The notes beneath the pieces were generated by a model. The model worked only from the letters and a program-made list of their open reading frames with translations. It did not search any database and had not been told where the DNA came from. 22,198 nucleotides of DNA from Candidatus Cellulosilyticum pullistercoris (lineage in GTDB: Bacteria > Bacillota > Clostridia > Lachnospirales > Cellulosilyticaceae), in assembly GCA_018883705.1 (NCBI GenBank), contig JAHLFQ010000016.1:1-22198 (forward strand). The letters are read 5' to 3'. Both the position numbers and the translations under genes were made by a program. Below are positions 15,290-21,502 of this stretch, piece by piece; position 1 is the stretch's first letter, and each line of letters opens with the position of its first letter.

Positions 15290-16537
15290 ATGAACCCATT
15301 TGAAGAAAAAGCTGTCTCAGTTGAAAAAACAATAGAAGACTGGAAACAACTCTATCCTAAACCCTACAATAAGATGGAGGTAGATCCCTATACTAAAACA
15401 AGAATTATTTTAATGAATGGTGCGGAGTTTGAAGCCAATTGGTTTTCTCATCAATTTCAACGTCATTGTACCAATAATGATTTAAGACGTGAGCTTGCCT
15501 TATCAAGAAGAATTGAAAAACAACAACAGATGAAGATTGGGAATTTAAAACCTATTGATGAAACCATTCTAGAAACGACTATTGGCTATGAACAATTAGC
15601 AGTTGATTTAACTTGTGAACTAGCAAAGAAAGAAAAGAATGAAACAGTTGTTAAAGCATTAAATTTTGCTTTATTAGAAGATTTTGATCACCTCTATCGT
15701 TATGCAGATCTATTAGAGATGGAGGCTAATATTCATGCAGAGCGTCTTGTAGGAAGCTATACAGAAATTATGCCAGCTCGTCCGACTATTGCACATCATA
15801 GACACCCATTTGATACAGTAAGTCCATATGTAGATTACAAAAGTGCAGATTTGTTAACTAAATTACAAATTGGTATTATTACAGCAGCAGAACAACAAAC
15901 TATGAATTTCTATATGAATGTAAGTCCATTATATCTAAGTGATTTAGGTAGAAAGCTTTATCAAGAAATTGGACTCGTTGAAGAAGAGCATGTTACACAG
16001 TATGGAGGGTTAAAAGATCCAACATGTACATGGCTTGAAGAACTACTTATGCATGAATATACAGAGTGTTATCTCTACTATTCTTGCTATCAAGACGAAG
16101 TGGATCCTTGTATTAAGAAGATCTGGGAATGTCATTTTCATCAGGAAGTAGCGCAGCTTCATAAAGCAGCAGAACTTCTAAAACAATATGAAGGTAAGGA
16201 ATGGCAACAAGTTATTCCTGACGGTACCTTCCCTGAGCTTCTTCATTTACACGAAAATAAGGACTATGTAAGAGATGTTTTAGCACGTACTGTACGACTT
16301 ACAACGAATAAGGAAGAGTATGAAGAAGTAGATAACTTACCAGATGATGCAACATTCTTCCAATATCAAAAAGCAGTCAATAGCAATGTGGAAGAGGTCC
16401 CAAGTCATACAGTAATTAAAGAGTATATTTCTAAAAATGGAAAAGATTATCGTTTTGAAGAAAAACCTAATCCTATCGAATGCTTACAAGATAGAACAGT
16501 AGATAATACTGAACTAGCTCGTGTAAAAGGGGTATAA
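15290..16537 (+). CDS. Uncharacterised protein with repeated ferritin-like E/H helices
   Basis: I do not recognise this 415-residue protein by name. Three helix pairs carry acidic and His residues where ferritin-like diiron proteins place ligands. Pair one is GYEQLAV (E101) with LLEDFDH (E130, D131, H134). Pair two is TAAEQQT (E201) with LVEEEH (E231 and H234, an ExxH). Pair three is HEYTE (E256, E259) with WECHFHQEVAQLH (E280, H282, H284, E286, H291). The helices are separated by short loops, while residues 1-90 and 310-415 look non-helical and charged. There is no signal peptide or membrane segment. A possible role is iron or manganese binding, oxidoreduction or peroxide protection, but that is inference. 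It follows the amidohydrolase by 35 bases with an AAGGAGAA ribosome site and ends in a strong terminator. Confidence 0.55.
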   Translation: MNPFEEKAVSVEKTIEDWKQLYPKPYNKMEVDPYTKTRIILMNGAEFEANWFSHQFQRHCTNNDLRRELALSRRIEKQQQMKIGNLKPIDETILETTIGYEQLAVDLTCELAKKEKNETVVKALNFALLEDFDHLYRYADLLEMEANIHAERLVGSYTEIMPARPTIAHHRHPFDTVSPYVDYKSADLLTKLQIGIITAAEQQTMNFYMNVSPLYLSDLGRKLYQEIGLVEEEHVTQYGGLKDPTCTWLEELLMHEYTECYLYYSCYQDEVDPCIKKIWECHFHQEVAQLHKAAELLKQYEGKEWQQVIPDGTFPELLHLHENKDYVRDVLARTVRLTTNKEEYEEVDNLPDDATFFQYQKAVNSNVEEVPSHTVIKEYISKNGKDYRFEEKPNPIECLQDRTVDNTELARVKGV

Positions 16538-16541
16538 AAAT

Positions 16542-16579
16542 AAAAAAGTTGTCGCAAGTTAGTGTGCGACAACTTTTTT
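16542..16579. terminator. Bidirectional intrinsic terminator
   Basis: A perfect 15-bp stem pairs 16542-16556 with 16565-16579 around an 8-base loop. It has a GTCGCA core and flanking A and T runs. It separates the ferritin-like gene from the convergent zinc-ribbon gene. Confidence 0.92.
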
Positions 16580-16598
16580 ATTACGTTTATTAGAGTAA

Positions 16599-16991
16599 CT
16601 AGGAATGTCTATGAAAGATATTTTTACATTTAGGACATGTAATTGCAATATTGCCTTTGCCTTTTGGTACACGAAGTGTTTGTTTACAAGTTGGACATTT
16701 AAAGTAGCGATGCGTTTTTCTTTCTTTAAAACGTTTAATATAAATATTCAAACGCTTATAAATAGGAGTATAAAAACGAATAAATTTAAAGTTTTCTTGT
16801 TGGCGTTTGTAAATATTTTTTGAAAAAATACGATAGTAACAAAGGATAATGGGTATAAGTGGAAGTAATCGAAGCAAAAGCCATTTAAATGGCAAAGTCA
16901 TAATAAGAAGTATCATACCAACTATTAAAAGTGCCATAGAAAGTTGATCCATTCCATATCTACCGACCATCATTTTTTTTAACCGTTCCAT
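16599..16991 (-). CDS. Small membrane protein with C-terminal zinc ribbon
   Basis: The protein has 130 residues from ATG 16991. That start is chosen because CTCCTTT on the plus strand (AAAGGAG on the coding strand, 17006-17000) ends eight bases before it; the frame also extends 14 codons further upstream without a ribosome site. Residues 15-33 and 37-54 are hydrophobic and probably form a membrane hairpin. A long basic linker rich in Lys, Arg and Tyr follows (55-95). The end has two CPxC knuckles (C99/C102 and C119/C122) about 17 residues apart, a zinc-ribbon pattern. The basic face and Zn knuckles suggest cytoplasmic nucleic acid or protein contact at the membrane, which is inference. It is a single gene with no functional neighbour. 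Confidence 0.7.
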   Translation of the reverse strand: MERLKKMMVGRYGMDQLSMALLIVGMILLIMTLPFKWLLLRLLPLIPIILCYYRIFSKNIYKRQQENFKFIRFYTPIYKRLNIYIKRFKERKTHRYFKCPTCKQTLRVPKGKGNIAITCPKCKNIFHRHS

Positions 16992-16999
16992 TAGAGTAA

Positions 17000-17006
17000 C
17001 TCCTTT
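17000..17006 (-). promoter_or_regulatory. RBS fixing the zinc-ribbon gene start
   Basis: AAAGGAG on the minus strand lies eight bases before ATG 16991. An in-frame ATG at 17033 has no comparable site. Confidence 0.75.
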
Positions 17007-17073
17007 CAAACTATTAGATAATAAGTCTATCATACAATACTTGCATTAAGAAAATATATAGCTTTAAATTTTT

Positions 17074-17102
17074 TTGAAAAAATATAAAGGCTTTATTATA
17101 AT
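17074..17102 (+). promoter_or_regulatory. Sigma-A-like promoter of mnmM
   Basis: A -35 TTGAAA (17074-17079) is followed by a 17-base spacer and -10 TATAAT (17097-17102). This is eleven of twelve consensus bases with ideal spacing. The start point would be near 17109, giving a leader of about 28 bases. Confidence 0.85.
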
Positions 17103-17136
17103 AAGATAAAAAACTAGAAATAAAGAAGGTAGAAAC

Positions 17137-17694
17137 ATGAAGCTAAATACATTAAACTTAGCACACAAATGGATGAGAGAACATATAGGAGAAGGCGCTT
17201 TTTGCATAGATGCTACAGCGGGTAGAGGATTTGATACAGCATTTCTTTGTGAAGTTGTAGGGAAAAGTGGTAGGGTACTTGCCTTTGATATTCAAGAAGA
17301 AGCAACGATTAGTACCAAGAGATTATTGGAGGAAAAAGGATTAAATGCAGAGGTTTATCAAGAGAGTCATACTCAAATGAAAAATTATGCCAAGATAGAA
17401 AGCGTAGATGGTATCATGTTCAATTTTGGGTATTTGCCAGGGGGAGACCATACAATTTGTACCCATAAAGAAGACAGTATTAAAGCGATTGAAGTGGGAC
17501 TTGAACTATTAAAGAAGCAGGGTGTTATGGCACTTTGTATCTATCATGGTGGTGATACTGGATTTGAAGAAAAAGAAGCTATTTTATCTTATCTAAAAAC
17601 TATTGATAGCAAAAAATATACAGTAATAGTAAGTGAATTCTTTAATCGACCAAATTTTCCACCTATCTTTGCAGGGATTATAAGAGACAAATAG
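17137..17694 (+). CDS. mnmM: tRNA mnm5(s2)U34 methyltransferase MnmM (YtqB family)
   Basis: This is a class I S-adenosylmethionine methyltransferase of 185 residues, the usual length for the YtqB/rRNA-methylase (PF06962) family. The SAM loop CIDATAGRGFDTAFL lies near residues 23-37, the acidic strand after motif I is VLAFDIQ, and the family motif MFNFGYLPGGDH lies near 109-120. The end carries FNRPNFPPIFAGI, another family hallmark. In Bacillus-type bacteria MnmM adds the final methyl group of 5-methylaminomethyl-2-thiouridine at the tRNA wobble position, doing the job done by MnmC in Escherichia coli. An AAGAAGGT ribosome site precedes the ATG. A DUF1653 gene follows about 40 bases downstream, probably on the same transcript. 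The family assignment is firm. The exact substrate is by analogy with the Bacillus enzyme. Confidence 0.85.
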   Translation: MKLNTLNLAHKWMREHIGEGAFCIDATAGRGFDTAFLCEVVGKSGRVLAFDIQEEATISTKRLLEEKGLNAEVYQESHTQMKNYAKIESVDGIMFNFGYLPGGDHTICTHKEDSIKAIEVGLELLKKQGVMALCIYHGGDTGFEEKEAILSYLKTIDSKKYTVIVSEFFNRPNFPPIFAGIIRDK

Positions 17695-17721
17695 AACTAC
17701 TTAAAAGTAATAAAAAGAAAT

Positions 17722-17727
17722 AAGGAG
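17722..17727 (+). promoter_or_regulatory. RBS choosing among three ATG codons of the DUF1653 gene
   Basis: AAGGAG is followed by three consecutive in-frame ATG codons at 17729, 17732 and 17735. Spacing is one, four and seven bases, so the third is best placed. Confidence 0.6.
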
Positions 17728-17734
17728 CATGATG

Positions 17735-17986
17735 ATGAGAGATATTACTCAGGAAAAAGGAAAAATATTTAGACATTTTAAAGGGGATCACTATTTACTG
17801 ATTGATTTTGTAAGGCATTCTGAAACAAATGAAATACTTGTACTTTATAAAGCTTTATATGGAGAGTGTGGACTTTTTGTAAGACCTTATGAAATGTTTG
17901 TAGAAGAAGTACCTGCTGATAAAGTGAATCCAACAGGACAAAAATATCGTTTTGAGTGTGTAGAAATACCAAGTTATAAATCATAA
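17735..17986 (+). CDS. DUF1653 family protein
   Basis: This small soluble protein has 83 residues from the preferred third ATG, or 85 from the first. The sequence contains the DUF1653 hallmarks: an IFRHFKGDHY start, an acidic-aromatic middle (RHSETNEILVLYKALYG) and RPYEMFVEEV followed by QKYRFE. Members are short single-domain beta-rich proteins found widely in bacteria, sometimes fused to other domains, with no established biochemical role. It lies about 40 bases after mnmM and likely shares its promoter. A 261-base gap follows before nrdD, and I see no strong terminator in it, so some read-through into the nrd region is possible. Confidence 0.85.
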   Translation: MRDITQEKGKIFRHFKGDHYLLIDFVRHSETNEILVLYKALYGECGLFVRPYEMFVEEVPADKVNPTGQKYRFECVEIPSYKS

Positions 17987-18014
17987 AGTGCCTGAAAAGA
18001 CTAAGATGATAGTA

Positions 18015-18028
18015 ATAAGACATCTTAT
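18015..18028. repeat. Short palindrome downstream of the DUF1653 gene
   Basis: ATAAGA and TCTTAT flank a CA centre. A second, overlapping inverted pair (TAAGATG at 18002-18008, CATCTTA at 18021-18027) shares the right arm. There is no following T run, so it is a poor terminator. It could be a weak hairpin at the transcript end or a protein site. Confidence 0.3.
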
Positions 18029-18161
18029 GTGAAGAAAGAGTATGTGATAGGTAAAAGAAAAATAATAATTATTTTTTAGAGGTGTTATGAATTATCCAAT
18101 CTCATCTAAAACCAAGGTTTATCTTGTCAAGCCCTAATTTTTTTTGTCGTATTTGGATGGG

Positions 18162-18176
18162 TTGTCCAATGGACAA
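18162..18176. promoter_or_regulatory. Operator-like palindrome overlapping the nrd -35 box
   Basis: TTGTCC and GGACAA flank a 3-base centre, making a 15-bp near-perfect palindrome. Its right arm overlaps the candidate -35 TGGACA (18170-18175). This is the classic position for a repressor site. Confidence 0.5.
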
Positions 18177-18198
18177 AGGTATAAAAAGGTGATATATT
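18170..18198 (+). promoter_or_regulatory. Candidate promoter of the nrdD-nrdG-dut operon
   Basis: A -35 TGGACA (18170-18175, five of six) is followed by a 17-base spacer and -10 TATATT (18193-18198, five of six). The start point would be near 18205, with a leader of about 43 bases. Confidence 0.6.
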
Positions 18199-18247
18199 TT
18201 GTTGGTATATAAAATTAAGTTTTACGGAGAAAATTAGTTAAGATGGG

Positions 18248-20377
18248 ATGGAGAACATGCAAGTAATAAAAAGAGATGGAAGTGCAGTTGCATTCGATGA
18301 GATGAAAATTTATGAAGCTATTTTAAAAGCAATGAAGTATGGAAGTGGGATTGTAGATGAGGCCGTTGCTAAGAAGATAGCAGGTGAAATTCATACAATT
18401 GTATCCAAATTTCCGACCAGTCCTACTATATTTCAAATTGAGACTTATGTATACTTAAAGCTTATCGAAAACGGGCACGAATTAACTGCTAAAGCCTATG
18501 AAGGTTATCGAGCAATTCAAGCGTTTAAAAGAGAAATCAATACGACTGACAATAGCATTCTAGGATTAATAGAATTAACTAATGAAGAAGTCATGAATGA
18601 AAATTCTAATAAAAATGCGATGATGGCTTCTACACAACGCGACCTTATCGCAGGAGAAGTTTCAAAAGATATTTCAAGAAGAAAAAAACTACCTTCACGA
18701 ATTGTTCAGGCACATGATGAAGGTGTTTTACATTTTCATGATATGGACTATTTTATGCAATCTATTTTTAATTGCTGCCTAATTAATATTAAAGACATGC
18801 TAGATAATGGGACAGCTATTAATGGGCGCATGATTGAAACTCCTAAAAGTTTCCAGGTAGCATGTACGGTTATGACGCAAATTATTGCACAAGTAGCGAG
18901 TAGCCAATATGGTGGTCAATCTGTAGATATTAGACATCTTGGAAAATATCTTAGAAAAAGTCGTGAAAGATATAAAGTATTATTACAAGATACACTTACT
19001 GATAAAGAGGAATTACAAAAAGCTGTAGATTTACTTTTAAAGAAAGAGTTACAGTCAGGAGTTCAAACGATTCAATATCAAATTAATACCTTAATGACAA
19101 CAAATGGCCAAAGCCCATTTGTAACCTTGTTTTTAAATATTGAAGAAGAGGATGAATATGTGGATGAGGTCGTTCTTATTGTAAAAGAAATTCTCACACA
19201 ACGTCTTGAAGGCATTAAAAATGAGAAAGGTATTTATACAACACCAACATTTCCTAAACTCATTTATGTCCTTCATGAGCACAATGCCCTTGAAGGTGGT
19301 AAGTATGATGAAGTCACAGAACTGGCAGCCGCATGTAGTGCGAAACGCTTGTATCCAGACTATATTTCAGCAAAAGAAATGCGTAAGATTTATGAGGGAA
19401 ATGTATTCTCATGTATGGGATGTAGAAGCTTTTTATCACCATGGAAAAATGAAAAAGGTGAGTATCAATTTGAAGGTCGCTTCAACCAAGGGGTTGTAAG
19501 TTTAAATTTACCTCAGATTGGTATCATTGCTAATGGAGATGAAGAAGTCTTCTGGCGCTTATTAGATAATCGTTTAGAGTTATGTTTTGAAGCGCTTATG
19601 TGTAGACATGAGGCACTCAAAGGAACCTTATCAGATGAATCCCCTATTCACTGGCAACATGGAGCAATTGCTAGACTCAAAAAAGGTGAGAAAATTGATC
19701 CGCTACTTATGAATGGTTACTCAACTATTTCCCTAGGATACATTGGGCTTTATGAAGTTACAAAAGTCATGAAAGGTGTATCACATACCACACCTGAAGG
19801 GGAAGCCTTTGCTTTAAAAGTTATGCATAAATTAGATGATACAACCAAAAGATGGAAACAAGAGACAGGATTAGGATTTGGCGTTTATGGTAGCCCAGCG
19901 GAATCACTTTGTTACCGTTTTGCAAAAATTGATAAAATGAAATTTGGAGAGATTAAAGACATAACAGATAAGGGATACTATACAAATAGTTACCATGTAG
20001 ATGTAAGGGAAGAAATAGATGCTTTTTCAAAGCTTGCGTTTGAAAGTCAGTTCCAACCTATTTCTTCAGGTGGATGTATTTCTTATATAGAAATTCCTCC
20101 TGTTCAACATAATTTAGATGCCTTAAAGCAACTCATTAACTTCATTTATCATAATATACAATATGCGGAGTTTAATACAAAATCTGATTGTTGTCATATT
20201 TGTCATTATGAGGGTGAAATGATTGTTAATGATGATTTAGAATGGGAGTGTCCAAATTGTCATAATAAAGACCAAAGTCAAATGAATGTTATTCGTAGAA
20301 CGTGTGGTTATTTAGGTGGTAACTACTGGAACAAAGGAAAAACGCAAGAAATTAAAAATCGAGTACTACATTTATAA
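18248..20377 (+). CDS. nrdD: Anaerobic (class III) ribonucleoside-triphosphate reductase
   Basis: This glycyl-radical enzyme reduces ribonucleoside triphosphates to deoxy forms without oxygen. It has 709 residues, typical for the family. The N-terminus (VIKRDGS and on to about residue 90) is an ATP-cone regulatory domain that senses ATP/dATP. Candidate active-site cysteines are C176/C177 (IFNCCLIN) and the FSCMGCRS loop (C389, C392). The C-terminal zinc site has C649/C652 and C668/C671. The glycyl-radical loop RRTCGYLG follows, with G687 as the radical site by the family signature. The start at 18248 is uncertain: ATG 18257 would give MQVIKRDG and is closer to a GGAG. The activase gene follows 17 bases later and dut after that. 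A palindrome overlaps the promoter, so the operon is probably regulated. Confidence 0.95.
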   Translation: MENMQVIKRDGSAVAFDEMKIYEAILKAMKYGSGIVDEAVAKKIAGEIHTIVSKFPTSPTIFQIETYVYLKLIENGHELTAKAYEGYRAIQAFKREINTTDNSILGLIELTNEEVMNENSNKNAMMASTQRDLIAGEVSKDISRRKKLPSRIVQAHDEGVLHFHDMDYFMQSIFNCCLINIKDMLDNGTAINGRMIETPKSFQVACTVMTQIIAQVASSQYGGQSVDIRHLGKYLRKSRERYKVLLQDTLTDKEELQKAVDLLLKKELQSGVQTIQYQINTLMTTNGQSPFVTLFLNIEEEDEYVDEVVLIVKEILTQRLEGIKNEKGIYTTPTFPKLIYVLHEHNALEGGKYDEVTELAAACSAKRLYPDYISAKEMRKIYEGNVFSCMGCRSFLSPWKNEKGEYQFEGRFNQGVVSLNLPQIGIIANGDEEVFWRLLDNRLELCFEALMCRHEALKGTLSDESPIHWQHGAIARLKKGEKIDPLLMNGYSTISLGYIGLYEVTKVMKGVSHTTPEGEAFALKVMHKLDDTTKRWKQETGLGFGVYGSPAESLCYRFAKIDKMKFGEIKDITDKGYYTNSYHVDVREEIDAFSKLAFESQFQPISSGGCISYIEIPPVQHNLDALKQLINFIYHNIQYAEFNTKSDCCHICHYEGEMIVNDDLEWECPNCHNKDQSQMNVIRRTCGYLGGNYWNKGKTQEIKNRVLHL

Positions 20378-20394
20378 TAAAAGAGGATAATAAG

Positions 20395-20892
20395 ATGTAC
20401 TATGCACAAATGAGAAGATTTGATATTGCTAATGGATTAGGTATACGTGCAACGTTGTTTGTTTCAGGATGTCGCCATAAATGCCCGGGGTGCTTTAATG
20501 AAGCTTATCAAGATTTTCAATATGGTACTTTATGGGATGAAGTAGCTGAAGAGACTTTTATGTCCTATGTCAAAGATAAAAATGTACATGGCGTTTCTAT
20601 TTTAGGAGGAGAACCCATGCAACAAGATGCTTCTTTATTACGATTATTAAAAAGAATTAAAGAAGAAACAGGTAAGCACATTTGGATCTATTCAGGTGAA
20701 GTCTATGAGCAAATCCTCCAAAATATAGATCAAAAAAGTCTATTACAATATTGCGATGTATTAGTAGATGGACCATTTGTTGAAGCATTGAAGGACTTAA
20801 AACTTAAGTTTAGAGGTAGTTCAAATCAGCGTATTATAGATGTACAAGCTTCTCTTAGGGCAGGTTCAGTCATCTTATTTCCTATAAACTAA
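20395..20892 (+). CDS. nrdG: Anaerobic ribonucleotide reductase activating protein
   Basis: This radical SAM activase installs the glycyl radical on NrdD. It has 165 residues, within the usual range of about 155-175. The cluster motif CxxxCxxC (C26, C30, C33) lies in SGCRHKCPGCFN, which is diagnostic of NrdG. The SAM motif LGGEP and the pattern IWIYSGEVYE follow, and DVLVDGPFVEALKDLKLKFRGSSNQRIID forms the conserved end. The gene starts 17 bases after nrdD with a GAGGA ribosome site, and dut begins 15 bases after its stop, so all three are translated from one mRNA. Partner pairing with NrdD follows from adjacency. Confidence 0.95.
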   Translation: MYYAQMRRFDIANGLGIRATLFVSGCRHKCPGCFNEAYQDFQYGTLWDEVAEETFMSYVKDKNVHGVSILGGEPMQQDASLLRLLKRIKEETGKHIWIYSGEVYEQILQNIDQKSLLQYCDVLVDGPFVEALKDLKLKFRGSSNQRIIDVQASLRAGSVILFPIN

Positions 20893-20907
20893 AGGAGTTT
20901 AGAGTAG

Positions 20908-21405
20908 ATGGATAATCAAAAAATATATTTTGCTAAAATGAGAGAAGGTGCAATCCTACCTTCTAAAAGAGAAGAGGATGGTGCATTTGATATATATGCT
21001 TGTTTTGACGAAGCATATATTGTGATTGAATCAAACACAACTAAAATGATACCTACAGGACTTGCCTCAGCTTTTTCAACAGATTATGTAGCAATATTAA
21101 AAGAACGTGGTTCTACTGGGACTAAGGGTATGGGGCAACGAGCAGGTGTTGTAGATTCAGGTTATCGTGGAGAATGGTTCGTACCGATTACGAATCATAA
21201 CTCACAACCTCTAGTGATTATGAAATCAGATTGCAAAGAACAGGATCTATTTAAAGAAGCAATTATTTATCCTTATGAGAAAGCAATTAGTCAATGTATT
21301 ATGGTAGAAGTACCTAAGTTAAGTACTGTAGAGGTTTCATATGAGACACTGCTCACTTTTGAATCTGAAAGAGGTACTGGTAGACTTGGTTCTTCTGGAA
21401 AATAA
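20908..21405 (+). CDS. dut: dUTP diphosphatase (dUTPase)
   Basis: This enzyme hydrolyses dUTP to dUMP and pyrophosphate, keeping uracil out of DNA and supplying the dTMP precursor. It has 165 residues, slightly longer than the usual 140-150 of trimeric dUTPases. All five motifs can be read: DGAFDIYA (motif 1), KERGSTGTKGM (2), AGVVDSGYRGEW (3), EKAISQCIMVEV (4) and ERGTGRLGSSGK (5), whose Gly-rich tail closes over the active site. An extra loop of about 15-20 residues sits between motifs 3 and 4 (SDCKEQDLFKEAIIYPY). An AAAGGAG ribosome site precedes the ATG. The gene is the last of the nrdD-nrdG-dut operon and ends at a long terminator. Trimeric dUTPase is certain at family level; a dCTP-deaminase relative is unlikely given motif 3. 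Confidence 0.93.
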   Translation: MDNQKIYFAKMREGAILPSKREEDGAFDIYACFDEAYIVIESNTTKMIPTGLASAFSTDYVAILKERGSTGTKGMGQRAGVVDSGYRGEWFVPITNHNSQPLVIMKSDCKEQDLFKEAIIYPYEKAISQCIMVEVPKLSTVEVSYETLLTFESERGTGRLGSSGK

Positions 21406-21433
21406 TTCGATTACTAAATAATAAATAACAAAT

Positions 21434-21474
21434 AAAAAAGATGATTTTTGTATATTACAAAAATCATCTTTTTT
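21434..21474. terminator. Bidirectional intrinsic terminator
   Basis: A perfect 19-bp stem pairs 21434-21452 with 21456-21474 around a 3-base TAT loop, with outer A and T runs. It ends the nrd-dut operon and can also serve the CLC gene converging from the right. Confidence 0.92.
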
Positions 21475-21502
21475 ATCTATGGGGAAAGGTTTATACACTA
21501 GT

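Noticed and set aside
18181..18215. NrdR box before nrdD
   Set aside because: GATATATTTTGT is loosely similar to half of an NrdR site, but there is no second box at the usual spacing and the match is poor.
17987..18247. Riboswitch or T-box in the nrdD leader
   Set aside because: I looked for conserved cores and specifier or terminator structures. Only short palindromes and a T run are present, and no known class fits.
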